NCBI GenBank assembly: GCA_016926505.1
Contig: JAFGOM010000010.1
Coordinates: forward strand, 1-34,353
Direction: 5' to 3'
Origin: Methanospirillaceae archaeon
GTDB lineage: Archaea; Halobacteriota; Methanomicrobia; Methanomicrobiales; Methanospirillaceae
Length of the DNA stretch: 34,353 bases
The translations under genes were made by a program, and so were the position numbers. The notes beneath the pieces were generated by a model. The model was not told the DNA's origin, made no database searches, and worked only from the letters and a program-made list of their open reading frames with translations. Shown piece after piece: positions 16,663 through 24,240 of the stretch; positions within the stretch are counted from its first letter, which is position 1, and the number at the start of each line of letters is the position of its first letter.

Positions 16663-17289
16663 TCACTGTTCTTTCTGAAACTCTGTCCGAATCTGTTCAA
16701 CCCGTTCTTCCTGGAACTTCAGGTTCATCGCCATGCTTTTAATGGCGTTGTTGATATCATCAGAAAGACGCATTGATGGATCACTCAGGTTATAGGTCGA
16801 TTCAAGCAGTTTTAAAAGCCTTTTTGTGATCTCTACACTCTTAACAAGCCGGCCATACTCAGATATGATGGTCTTGTCAAACCCGCCGGCAACAGCCCGT
16901 TCCATATCCTCTTCAATTCGACGCTTTCTCGTGAGGATTCCCTCAATTGCAGCATATAACTCTGCATGCGTCACCGGTTTTAAGATATAATCTTCAATAT
17001 ATATGCCGTATTCCTGTGCTTCCTGAGGGGTCAGCTGCTTTGCTGTAAGCATCATTACCGGGATGTCCTTGGTCTCGAAATTCTGTTTAATAGCAACCAG
17101 AGTTTCCCAACCATCCATGGGTTCCATCATGATATCGAGCAGGATCAGATCCGGGGTTACCGTCTTTAAAAGTTCTATTCCATCAGGACCGCTGTTTGCT
17201 GAATACGTGTCATATCCTCCCCGTTCAAGCATCGTTACAAAAATATCCACGATAAACGGGCTGTCATCTATCACCAGAATAGTTGCCAT
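16663..17289 (-). CDS. Response regulator with non-DNA-binding C-terminal extension
   Basis: A 208-residue protein. Residues 1-120 are a complete receiver domain: Asp8 and Asp9, phospho-acceptor Asp52 in LLDIMMEP, Thr82 and Lys104 in LKPV. Residues 121-208 form a charged helical extension without a DNA-binding signature, with ISEYGRLVKSVEITKRLL as its core, likely a coiled coil. The same extension motif is found in the regulator at 20735-21361, so the two are paralogues. Output is probably protein-protein. Its ATG overlaps the stop of the roadblock gene by one base (TAATG), so the pair is translated together. The 55 bases between its 3' end and the small acidic gene are plain sequence. Confidence 0.93.
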   Translation of the reverse strand: MATILVIDDSPFIVDIFVTMLERGGYDTYSANSGPDGIELLKTVTPDLILLDIMMEPMDGWETLVAIKQNFETKDIPVMMLTAKQLTPQEAQEYGIYIEDYILKPVTHAELYAAIEGILTRKRRIEEDMERAVAGGFDKTIISEYGRLVKSVEITKRLLKLLESTYNLSDPSMRLSDDINNAIKSMAMNLKFQEERVEQIRTEFQKEQ

Positions 17290-17648
17290 TAAAAGTAACC
17301 TCCAACCTCTTCTGCCAACTGCATCAGTTCTTCTATCACCTGCATAATATCAGACTGCGATGTAACCAGAGCAGTAATCAATAGTTTCTCCCCGGCCCCA
17401 AGAATTACAAGGGTGCCATCCGATGATCGGATCATCACGACATCCGGGGACTGAATTTTTATGATAACAGAGGCAGATTCGGCTGATGCAAGCAGGGTTG
17501 CGCTCATCGCTGCAAACCATGCCTCATTAAACTCTGTATCCGCATATTTACCAAGCAACACTCCATCCCTGGAGACCAGTGTGCAGGCAGTTACTCCATC
17601 TATCCCTTTGATCATCCCGATGATAGTAGCTATCTTCTCTTTGAGCAT
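17289..17648 (-). CDS. Roadblock/LC7 domain protein (MglB-like)
   Basis: A 119-residue roadblock/LC7 protein, of the size of one domain. It runs KIATIIGMIKGIDGVTACTLVSRDGVLL, then an alpha helix AAMSATLLASAESASVII, the strand DVVMIRSSDGTLVILGAG and a C-terminal helix. In bacteria such proteins (MglB) act on Ras-like GTPases that set polarity; in methanogens they are usually paired with two-component proteins. No GTPase gene is here. It directly precedes the response regulator and is coupled to it by a one-base overlap. Upstream on its strand there is a GGGGTG element and TATA-like ACCTATATTGG near 17693-17703. Confidence 0.92.
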   Translation of the reverse strand: MLKEKIATIIGMIKGIDGVTACTLVSRDGVLLGKYADTEFNEAWFAAMSATLLASAESASVIIKIQSPDVVMIRSSDGTLVILGAGEKLLITALVTSQSDIMQVIEELMQLAEEVGGYF

Positions 17649-18024
17649 GTAATACCTGCACCCCGATTAATTACAATATACTATCGTTATCCAATATAGG
17701 TTTGCCGAAAAAGAGTATTACCTGAATCCTTCCAATCCCTTTGTATAAAAGATACGTGAGGGGGAAAAGACCGGCTCTTATCCTGTTGTTTTTTATGCGC
17801 ATCCCATGAATCACACCGATACATCATAAAAGCGCAAGGGTTTTTCGTTTGATGCCCATAAACAGGAGGGAGATATACGTCGTGCTTTCCTGATATCTTT
17901 GAGATACTTCTGCCTTTGTCTCCGGTCACCTGGTTCTCATGCTGATCGTAAAGACCGGGGTTTTATGCAGACAAGGGACAGAAGATAAGTGATATATGGC
18001 AACCGGTTCAATATGTTTGACTAC
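17649..18024. other. Intergenic region with the roadblock and tRNA promoters
   Basis: About 375 bases between the divergent roadblock gene and tRNA-Pro. It contains TATA-like sequences for the minus-strand operon (17675-17703) and for the tRNA (about 17990-18000). One 80-codon minus-strand frame at 17687-17929 has no family features or good start and is not called. A CATAAAAGCG element near 17825 could be a further plus-strand promoter but no downstream gene is obvious. Confidence 0.45.
17990..18000 (+). promoter_or_regulatory. TATA box of tRNA-Pro
   Basis: TGATATATGGC lies about 25-35 bases before the mature tRNA 5' end, the usual distance for an archaeal tRNA TATA box. Confidence 0.6.
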
Positions 18025-18097
18025 GGGGCCATAGGGTAGCCTGGCATCCTAGGAGACTGGGGGTCTTCTGACTCGAGTTCGAATCTCGATGGCCCCA
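18025..18097 (+). tRNA. tRNA-Pro, anticodon GGG
   Basis: A 73-base cloverleaf: acceptor arms GGGGCCA and TGGCCCC pair fully; the anticodon stem GGAGA/TCTTC encloses loop CTGGGGG with GGG anticodon at 18059-18061; the T arm TCGAG-TTCGAAT-CTCGA is perfect; discriminator A73. No intron and no encoded CCA, so 3' processing by RNase Z and CCA addition are needed. A run of Ts follows at about 18103-18108. Confidence 0.96.
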
Positions 18098-18101
18098 TCC
18101 C

Positions 18102-18109
18102 CTTTTTTA
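18102..18109 (+). terminator. T-rich tract after tRNA-Pro
   Basis: CCTTTTTTAT immediately after the tRNA is a typical archaeal tRNA terminator, yet the next gene begins only eight bases later, so some read-through is expected. Confidence 0.45.
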
Positions 18110-18116
18110 TGATTGT

Positions 18117-18986
18117 ATGACTTCTGATAAACGTTGCAGTACGTGTCTTCTCTCCCGGGTTTCGTATGAGGGGAGATCTGCGGGAGCAGAACCCGGTATG
18201 ATAGCTGATGTCGAGGAGGAGGCTCAAAAAATAATCGCCAGCTTACTTGACCACCCGGCATGGTCTCATCCCATGATCGCCAGCTTTCTGCATCGCTCAG
18301 TATATGCTATGTTCTCGTGCCCGGATCCCTTTGTGCAGATAAAAGCAAGTTCAGATGCCGAATCTTTTGCTGTTGCAATGAAGGTTAAGGACCGGTTGCA
18401 TACATTTTCAGACTTTGTTCTTGCGAGTGTTATTGCTAATACCTTTGACTATGCAGTAGAGGGACATGATGTCACTACCGATTTTTATGCATTCTTTGAG
18501 GAAAACTTTGCCAAAGGACTCGATATCGACCATACCGATGAGATTCTGGCCTGTTCTGACCGGATTGTGTATTTCACTGATAACTGCGGAGAGATCGTCT
18601 TTGACTACCTGTTGCTACAATACCTCAAGAACCGGGGAGCACATCTGACAGTGGTCGTCCGTGATGCCCCCATCTTAAATGATGCAACATTACAGGAAGC
18701 AGAGGCACTGGGGATTGCGGATGTATGTGATCGGGTCATCGGATCAGGAGCAGGAACGGAACATGGCATCAGGTTTGATCTTCTTCCCCCTGTCGTTCTT
18801 GATGCCCTGGATAACTGCACTCTCGTTATTGCGAAAGGAATGGCAAATTATGAAAGCCTGCGTGAGTTTTCAGGACTTCCCCCGATTGCATATCTTTTAA
18901 GTGCAAAATGCCTGCCGATAGCTGAAGAACTGCATGTATCCCGCGGGGCAAAAATCGCACTTCTCAGAAAGAAAACCGGTTTCTGA
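18117..18986 (+). CDS. DUF89 / damage-control phosphatase family protein
   Basis: A 289-residue DUF89 (ARMT1-like) protein. Subfamily I features: an N-terminal CSTC pair (Cys7, Cys10), an ANTFDY segment near 107-112, and the metal-binding DNCGEIVFD at 155-163 followed by VVRDAPILNDAT and a KGMANYESL stretch near the C-terminus. The family is thought to hydrolyse damaged or unwanted phosphometabolites such as sugar or pantetheine phosphates with a divalent metal; the archaeal substrate is unknown. The start ATG lies 20 bases after tRNA-Pro with no room for a separate promoter and no Shine-Dalgarno site. NfeD and stomatin genes follow. Confidence 0.9.
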   Translation: MTSDKRCSTCLLSRVSYEGRSAGAEPGMIADVEEEAQKIIASLLDHPAWSHPMIASFLHRSVYAMFSCPDPFVQIKASSDAESFAVAMKVKDRLHTFSDFVLASVIANTFDYAVEGHDVTTDFYAFFEENFAKGLDIDHTDEILACSDRIVYFTDNCGEIVFDYLLLQYLKNRGAHLTVVVRDAPILNDATLQEAEALGIADVCDRVIGSGAGTEHGIRFDLLPPVVLDALDNCTLVIAKGMANYESLREFSGLPPIAYLLSAKCLPIAEELHVSRGAKIALLRKKTGF

Positions 18987-19025
18987 TATCCATACCTTTT
19001 TGTGGTGATACGTTGAATCTGGAAC

Positions 19026-19484
19026 ATGGCTTTGGCAGAGATCCTATCTAATGGCTGGATAATAATCCTGTTAGGTGCAGGATTTCTGATGCTTGAGGTC
19101 TTTTCACCTGGCTTTTTCCTGGCTGTCCCGGGAACCGTGCTGATTATTATCGGAATCCTTATCCTGCTTGGTTTTGATATTTTTGAGTCATCTGCAGGCA
19201 TTATTGTCGGAGTTGTCATCGCATTCATCGCATCCGGGTTAACCATCTGGATCTACAGCCGCCTGACACCTGATGAGGAAAAACCAAGGGCTACCAGCAT
19301 GGATTCGGTCATTGGAAAAAGCGGACTTGTCCTAAAAGCAGTGAATCCTGATACGATCTCAGGAAAGGTTGAACTCGACGGACAGGAGTGGAGTGCCAGG
19401 AGCACAGGGGCACATATCCCGGAAAATTCCCGGATTGTCGTAGTATCATCACAGGGGGTTCATGTGGTGGTACAAGAGGTATAA
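19026..19484 (+). CDS. NfeD-like membrane protein
   Basis: A 152-residue membrane protein. The N-terminal half has three or so hydrophobic segments (about 8-25, 27-48, 55-76), with the GFLMLEVFSPGFF motif typical of short NfeD proteins. After a charged linker (TPDEEKPRATSM) comes an OB-fold with GKSGLVLKAVNP, GKVELDGQEWSARS and VVVSSQGVHVVVQEV, facing the cytoplasm. Short NfeD proteins accompany stomatin-type SPFH proteins and probably support membrane-domain organisation or quality control. Here the stomatin gene starts only three bases after its stop, making a two-gene unit. The ATG lies about 20 bases after a GGTGAT element, which is distant; a different start cannot be excluded. Confidence 0.92.
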   Translation: MALAEILSNGWIIILLGAGFLMLEVFSPGFFLAVPGTVLIIIGILILLGFDIFESSAGIIVGVVIAFIASGLTIWIYSRLTPDEEKPRATSMDSVIGKSGLVLKAVNPDTISGKVELDGQEWSARSTGAHIPENSRIVVVSSQGVHVVVQEV

Positions 19485-19487
19485 AGT

Positions 19488-20552
19488 ATGGCATTTGCAG
19501 ACACATTCATTTTAATACTGTTGGTTATCATCATTCTGATCATCTTCGCACGGGGAGTTATCATCATTCAGCCGTACGAACAGGGTCTTCAGATTCGTCT
19601 TGGACGATATATCGGGAAATTAAACTCAGGTTTCCGCTGGGTTGTTCCTATCATAACCAAGGTCCATACCGTAGATTTACGGACGATGGTCATGGACGTT
19701 CCCAGCCAGGAGGTCATCACAAAGGATAACTCACCGACCAATGTGGATGCAATCGTCTACATCAGGGTTGTAGATCCGGAAAAATCGGTCTTTGAGGTTG
19801 CGAACTACCGGATGGCTACCGTTGCACTCGCCCAGACATCCCTTCGTGGTATCATCGGGGATATGGAACTCGATGAGATATTATACAATCGCGAGATGAT
19901 TAATACAAAATTACGAGACATCCTTGACCGTGAGACCGATCAGTGGGGTGTCAAGGTAGAACGGGTAGAGATAAAAGAAGTTGATCCGGTAGGGGCTGTA
20001 AAGAATGCCATGACCGAACAGACTGCTGCAGAACGTGAACGGAGAGCAGCAATCCTGCGGGCTGATGGTGAGAAACGTTCTGCAATCCTCAAAGCTGAGG
20101 GTTTCAAGAAGAGTATGATACTTTCAGCAGAGGGAGAACGGCAAAGTAAGATTTTAAAAGCTGATGGGGATCGTATGAGCCAGATCCTACAGTCCCAGGG
20201 TGAATCACAGGCGTTACGAGTGATATCACTGGGTGCACGGGCTCTTGATAAACGGGCTATCACAATCCTTTCCCTTGATGCCTTAAAGAAGATGGCTGAT
20301 GGTCAGGCAACAAAGATAATCTTCCCGTTCGAGGTTTCACAACTCATAAAACAGAGTGCCTCCTACCTGGGAGCCACCAGTGAACAGGATACCGGACAGG
20401 AGGTAACCGAAGATCTTGACTTAAGTTTACTTGGGAATATCCCCACCACTGAAGAGATCGCTCATGTCTTACGAACCATCGAAGAAGAAACGCAGGCAAT
20501 ATTAAAGGAAGAGAAGGGATTATCAGAGGAATTAAAGAACGACAGGATATAA
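19488..20552 (+). CDS. Stomatin/SPFH-domain membrane protein
   Basis: A 354-residue prohibitin-homologous (SPFH) protein. One hairpin-like or single membrane segment lies at about 7-28, then the SPFH domain from VIIIQPYEQGLQIRLGR to about residue 180, with VPSQEVITKDN and the conserved VKVERVEIKEV strand. Residues 187-241 form a coiled coil of five 11-residue repeats (separate entry), then an ALDKRAITILSLDALKKMA segment and an acidic tail. Such proteins form large rings that scaffold membrane regions and often partner with NfeD, as here (three bases between the genes). No protease or membrane-protease domain is fused. Confidence 0.95.
   Translation: MAFADTFILILLVIIILIIFARGVIIIQPYEQGLQIRLGRYIGKLNSGFRWVVPIITKVHTVDLRTMVMDVPSQEVITKDNSPTNVDAIVYIRVVDPEKSVFEVANYRMATVALAQTSLRGIIGDMELDEILYNREMINTKLRDILDRETDQWGVKVERVEIKEVDPVGAVKNAMTEQTAAERERRAAILRADGEKRSAILKAEGFKKSMILSAEGERQSKILKADGDRMSQILQSQGESQALRVISLGARALDKRAITILSLDALKKMADGQATKIIFPFEVSQLIKQSASYLGATSEQDTGQEVTEDLDLSLLGNIPTTEEIAHVLRTIEEETQAILKEEKGLSEELKNDRI
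20046..20210 (+). repeat. Five 11-residue coiled-coil repeats in stomatin
   Basis: Residues 187-241 of the stomatin are five consecutive 11-mers of pattern xxILxAxGxxx: AAILRADGEKR, SAILKAEGFKK, SMILSAEGERQ, SKILKADGDRM and SQILQSQGESQ. Ile-Leu are fixed at positions 3-4 and Gly at 8. An 11-residue period fits a right-handed or hendecad coiled coil. The tandem order is at protein level; the DNA is less similar. Confidence 0.8.
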
Positions 20553-20564
20553 AGATAAATAAAG

Positions 20565-20738
20565 ATGACCGGACAATCATCACTCAGGCAGTTATGTAAA
20601 AAACAGACTCTCAATATTCATGAGATTCAATCGTTCCTGCACACAATGGACAGTATTCAGGCTGATTTTTTTTCCTGTCAGGTACTGCAGGTTTGTCAGC
20701 CAGACGAATATCAATCATCTTTAACACCGGTATCATGA
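20565..20738 (+). CDS. Short ORF coupled to the response regulator gene
   Basis: A 57-residue open frame starting with ATG 13 bases after the stomatin stop. Its TGA overlaps the ATG of the next response regulator gene as ATGA, a four-base overlap of the kind that couples translation. The product is polar, has two cysteines, and reads as helical at the start (SSLRQLCKKQTLNIHEIQSF). I recognise no family. There is no clear Shine-Dalgarno site, which argues against it, while the exact overlap argues for it. It could be a micro-regulator or a leader peptide. Confidence 0.5.
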   Translation: MTGQSSLRQLCKKQTLNIHEIQSFLHTMDSIQADFFSCQVLQVCQPDEYQSSLTPVS

Positions 20739-21361
20739 CAAAACCATTACTCATCCTCTATGTTGATGATGAGCCCCTCCTCAACATGGCTTTTGTTGAG
20801 ACATTAAAGGCAGAAGGACATGCAGCACGGGGAGCACTCAGCGGGGAGGAGTGTCTGATACTAATGGGGGAAGAGAAACCTGATGTTATTATCCTTGATA
20901 TCATGATGAAACCAATGAGTGGCTGGGATACCCTTTTAAAGATAAAAGAAGGAGAGAACTCCAGGGATATTCCCATCATCATGCAGACCGGCAAGAGTCT
21001 GACACTCGGGGATGTTTTATTATATGGAGATCTCATCGACGACTACCTGATTAAACCGGTAAAACTGCCGGATATGCTGCAGGCCATTGAACGCATCATG
21101 AACCGCAACAGGGAGATCGAAGATGAGGCCTCACGGGCGAGAGGAACCGGTGTACCTGAAGAACGGATCAGTGAGTATGTATCAGTGAAACGGAGTGTTC
21201 TTGTTTACAAGAGACTCCTTTCAGTTCTCTCACGGATTTATCCGGTGGTTCACCTGCAGGATACCAGTACAGAACTGGACCTGCCTGAATTAAAGACAAT
21301 TTATGACAGGTATACAAAACTACAGGAAACCTGCAAGTCCCTTCATTCTCAGATACAGTAA
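20735..21361 (+). CDS. Response regulator, paralogue of the 16.7-kb regulator
   Basis: A 208-residue protein: receiver domain with Asp11 and Asp12, phospho-acceptor Asp55 in ILDIMMKP, Thr85 and Lys107 in IKPV. The C-terminal extension (about 120-208) has the ISEYVSVKRSVLVYKRLL core that is also in the regulator at 16663-17289, at the same distance from the receiver, and lacks a DNA-binding domain. The ATG at 20735 is chosen because the in-frame TTG at 20693 has no ribosome site, while the ATG overlaps the stop of the short ORF. It may act with the histidine kinase at 1 kb or with other kinases elsewhere. No kinase is adjacent. Confidence 0.92.
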   Translation: MTKPLLILYVDDEPLLNMAFVETLKAEGHAARGALSGEECLILMGEEKPDVIILDIMMKPMSGWDTLLKIKEGENSRDIPIIMQTGKSLTLGDVLLYGDLIDDYLIKPVKLPDMLQAIERIMNRNREIEDEASRARGTGVPEERISEYVSVKRSVLVYKRLLSVLSRIYPVVHLQDTSTELDLPELKTIYDRYTKLQETCKSLHSQIQ

Positions 21362-21485
21362 CATTTTTCTGAAGGACACGGTTACCATCTTTATCCTGCA
21401 TCCTGACATTTTTTTCCGGTTTTAAAACATACAAACCCTGATCTGATATTCATATTACGCTGCCACGATAGATTCGTAAGAGCGA

Positions 21486-21702
21486 TGCATCCTCTGATGC
21501 GGTGATTTCTGATGATAATGATACATCAGAGATTCATGGGATACATGAATTTTTCGCAATTTTTGTCAGAAAAAAGGATCCGTTTTATTTCGGTACACTG
21601 AGTTTTTCCGGTCTTTCATTATTGCATGCAACCGATGAACCTGCACAACGAAAAAAATCAGAGCATCGGTAACGATACCGGAGATATTTACACCGGTTTT
21701 TT
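21486..21702 (+). other. Hairpin-rich non-coding region, possible small RNA or 3' structure
   Basis: In the 368 bases after the response regulator there is a cluster of inverted repeats. They are GCATC-CTCT-GATGC (21487-21500), CTCTGATG/CATCAGAG (21492-21499 and 21524-21531) with an alternative partner TCTGATG at 21508-21514, ATTCATG-GGATA-CATGAAT (21532-21550) followed by TTTT, ACCGATG/CATCGGT (21631-21637 and 21664-21670) and ACCGG/CCGGT (21677-21697) followed by T6. A TTTTAAAACAT element at about 21418-21428 could be a TATA box. No credible ORF covers it. Function unknown. Confidence 0.45.
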
Positions 21703-21709
21703 AAAAAAA
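21677..21709. terminator. Shared hairpin and T/A tract
   Basis: ACCGG and CCGGT arms are followed by six Ts and then seven As. Read on the plus strand it is a hairpin plus T6; on the minus strand the T7 lies about 20 bases after the stop of the membrane protein gene at 21730. It could end transcription from both sides. Confidence 0.55.
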
Positions 21710-21729
21710 GAATTGCGGTTGGGGAACTA

Positions 21730-22908
21730 TCAGAAGAGTTCGTCGTACCTGTTCTTGCCGCTCTTTGCCTTTTTCTTTGGTTTCCCATATGGTCCCGGTG
21801 GTTTTCTCCCTTTTCCTCCTCCTCCACGATTCTGGTTCCAGATAAGAATACCAACTACTACCAGTACAATGATAATAACACCGACAACATAGGGAAGCAA
21901 AGAGAGAACACCTGAAAAGTCAACGCCGATACCCGCTGATTCTATCTCTTCCTGAAGGGTTATCGTCTCATTGAGGAGGATCTTTGACTTCTCATATGCT
22001 TCAGTTGATTTTATCTTTGCATCCGAAGACAAACCCTTATTGTACAGATCCATCGCATTCTGCGCATACTCGGCGGCAAACTCCCGGGTGGTTATGATGG
22101 GAGCAAGTCTTGGATCACTGGCCATCCTCTTCTCTGTTTTGAGAAAATCGATGATGGAATCTGCTTCTTCGATATTATTTTTTGCATCATTGATAAATTT
22201 ATCAGCGTAGCTGTAATCAAGATAAATCATCCCGTTATCAAAGAAGGTCTGGGCATTTGTCATGAGGATCTTGGCATTTGAATAACTTGCTGATTCAGCC
22301 TTCTTAATCGAATCCAATGCCTGGTTCAACTGTTCTTCCGCTTTGGAGGTATCAATCCCGAGTGTCTTGTATTCTGAAACTGCCCGGTTTAGTTCCTGGA
22401 CTTTTGTCTGGAGATCTGAAACCTCTCCTACTATCTCAGCAGCGTTTACGACAAATGCAGTTACTTCCTTTACCGTATCAAGAACCCGCCCGCTGGTGTT
22501 GACAACGTATATCCCCACCAGTGTTTTGTCCTCTGATTTCTTGACTGATGGTGCCTTTCCCGATAGTGAGACGACAACCTGGACTTCAGACTGGGGATAT
22601 TCCAGTAACCAGCCCGTGATCTTGTATGTCTCACCTGATGCTGATGGCTGGGGATTTTTAACCCCGTCAATAAGAATGTCTGCCTTCCAGACCGGATCCA
22701 CAAGATCGGTGGTCATTGATATCTCCTGGTCAATCGGGAAGGTATCATAAAAATTGATGGTAAAATCTGCAGTAACCGGTGTTCCTGCCTCAAGATCACC
22801 GGTTGGCTGGATCTTGATATATCCTGCATCGACCGATGCTGCGGAACCGGTTGCAACCATACCGCATAACAGGATAACAATACTGAGATAGTAAATACAG
22901 GTATTCAT
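21730..22908 (-). CDS. Single-pass exported membrane protein with coiled coil
   Basis: A 392-residue protein I cannot assign to a family. An N-terminal signal peptide (about 1-23, ending TGSAASV) is followed by a beta-rich ectodomain to about 150. Next is a long helical region (about 155-330) with heptad-like SDLQTKVQELNRAVSEYK and EEQLNQALDSIKKAES, then one transmembrane helix at about 337-357. A Gly-rich, Lys/Arg-rich cytoplasmic tail (35 residues) carries the end motif RYDELF. The ATG at 22908 is preceded on its strand by GGGGTG; an in-frame GTG at 22914 is rejected. It lies 156 bases downstream of cetZ on the same strand. Its short basic inner tail could bind a cytoplasmic partner. Confidence 0.85.
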   Translation of the reverse strand: MNTCIYYLSIVILLCGMVATGSAASVDAGYIKIQPTGDLEAGTPVTADFTINFYDTFPIDQEISMTTDLVDPVWKADILIDGVKNPQPSASGETYKITGWLLEYPQSEVQVVVSLSGKAPSVKKSEDKTLVGIYVVNTSGRVLDTVKEVTAFVVNAAEIVGEVSDLQTKVQELNRAVSEYKTLGIDTSKAEEQLNQALDSIKKAESASYSNAKILMTNAQTFFDNGMIYLDYSYADKFINDAKNNIEEADSIIDFLKTEKRMASDPRLAPIITTREFAAEYAQNAMDLYNKGLSSDAKIKSTEAYEKSKILLNETITLQEEIESAGIGVDFSGVLSLLPYVVGVIIIVLVVVGILIWNQNRGGGGKGRKPPGPYGKPKKKAKSGKNRYDELF

Positions 22909-23064
22909 TGACACCCCGCCAGATAATTGCTCTTTATTCTGCTGTCAGCAGATAACCGTATAAAAACCATTATTAACACCAAGAATGGTTACCATTCCTG
23001 AATAGAAAATCCTTTCGGAGATTTATGAGAAAATAAAGAGAAAAAGGACGAATAAGACAACCTT

Positions 23065-24240
23065 TCACTCAAAGAGCAGATCGATGCTCTCATCCATCTT
23101 CATACCTGACTGTTCATCCAGTTTCTCGTTTGCTTCCTTTATCTCCTTGGCAGTCTCGATTAATTTCGTGATTCTCGGAGTATTGGTGATCGTTGCCAGA
23201 AGTACGATCGCTGCAATGTAACGACTTTGTGCCGGGAAATCTCCACCCCGTACCTCAACTCCGGCGATGTTCTCTTCGACCCAGCTCTTTGCCTTCTCTA
23301 TCCCTTTTCGATCCAGTTCGTTGGGAGGACCCGCAACCAGTACCAGTGCCCGTGCAGCGGTCGTGTAATCACACGGCATCGTAAGTCTCCCAAGCATCGC
23401 CCTTCTCACGAGAGACAACGTACGGGAAGCCTTATCTTCTCCGATGAGTTTATCCTCAGGACGTTCTTCACGCCGTGTCTGGCGCCTGAATAATTTCCCG
23501 ATTCCCCTTTCAGACTCAAACTCCGGATCACTCAGTTCAGTGATAGCGTATCCGAGTGAACTGATTCCACCACCCCGGAGTGTATTGATGATCTCACTGG
23601 AATCGATGACCATCTCACCTATCCCTGCGGCTCCAATCTCTCCAGCCCTGAATAAAATCCCGAACCTTCTTACAATCTCATCATTTAAACGCTCAAAGGC
23701 TCCCTTGATACTCTCCCCTTCGTTCTTCCAGGCACTGTTATCAAATAAAAAGACATTATCTGCCTCATTAACAAGAGTAGCCAGGCTCCTGGCTGCATTG
23801 TATGAATAGAGTTTTCCTTCCTCGGGAGCAGGAAGCATACCAAGCACATACACCGGCTCATGATAAACCTTCTTGAGATATCTGGCAAGAACGGGCGCCC
23901 CTCCGGAACCGGTACCCCCTCCTAATCCTGCCACGATAATAAAAGCTTCAGTACCTCCGATTCCTTTCCGGTCAATTGCATTCATGATGATATCAATCTC
24001 ATCAAAGGTGATCCGTGCACCGGCATCGTTATCGGTTCCCACACCGTGACCCTTTACAACGGTCTGACCGATGAGGACACGATCCTCAAATGCAATATGC
24101 TGCAGACCCATGAGATCCGTGCGGGCGGTATTAATAGCAATTCCCCGGAAACTATCTGATCCTGTCCGGAGATTAGACTCGATGAACTTATCAACTATCT
24201 TCCCTCCTGCCTGACCATACCCGATAAAAAATACTTTCAT
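23065..24240 (-). CDS. cetZ: CetZ-like tubulin/FtsZ family GTPase
   Basis: A 391-residue tubulin-superfamily protein of the archaeal CetZ type. The T1 loop is GYGQAGGK at 7-14, T3 has a VGTDND-like segment, and the tubulin signature loop T4 is GGGTGSG at 107-113. A T7-like VIDSSEIINTL carries the Asp and Glu that would hydrolyse GTP in a filament, although the usual leading Asn is Val. CetZ proteins of halophiles control cell shape and motility, distinct from division FtsZ. The ATG is preceded on its strand by GGAG. It is followed by an exported membrane protein gene with no other gene between. It is divergent from the glycoconjugate operon. Confidence 0.93.
   Translation of the reverse strand: MKVFFIGYGQAGGKIVDKFIESNLRTGSDSFRGIAINTARTDLMGLQHIAFEDRVLIGQTVVKGHGVGTDNDAGARITFDEIDIIMNAIDRKGIGGTEAFIIVAGLGGGTGSGGAPVLARYLKKVYHEPVYVLGMLPAPEEGKLYSYNAARSLATLVNEADNVFLFDNSAWKNEGESIKGAFERLNDEIVRRFGILFRAGEIGAAGIGEMVIDSSEIINTLRGGGISSLGYAITELSDPEFESERGIGKLFRRQTRREERPEDKLIGEDKASRTLSLVRRAMLGRLTMPCDYTTAARALVLVAGPPNELDRKGIEKAKSWVEENIAGVEVRGGDFPAQSRYIAAIVLLATITNTPRITKLIETAKEIKEANEKLDEQSGMKMDESIDLLFE

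Noticed and set aside
17687-17929. 80-codon minus-strand frame upstream of the roadblock gene
   Set aside because: Covers promoter elements and lacks a family or ribosome site.
18025-18120. Integration site of a mobile element at tRNA-Pro
   Set aside because: No integrase, no repeated tRNA 3' end in the downstream sequence, and housekeeping-type genes follow directly.
21500-21540. C/D box sRNA
   Set aside because: CTGATGA resembles box C with a mismatch, but box D/C'/D' spacing is not clear.
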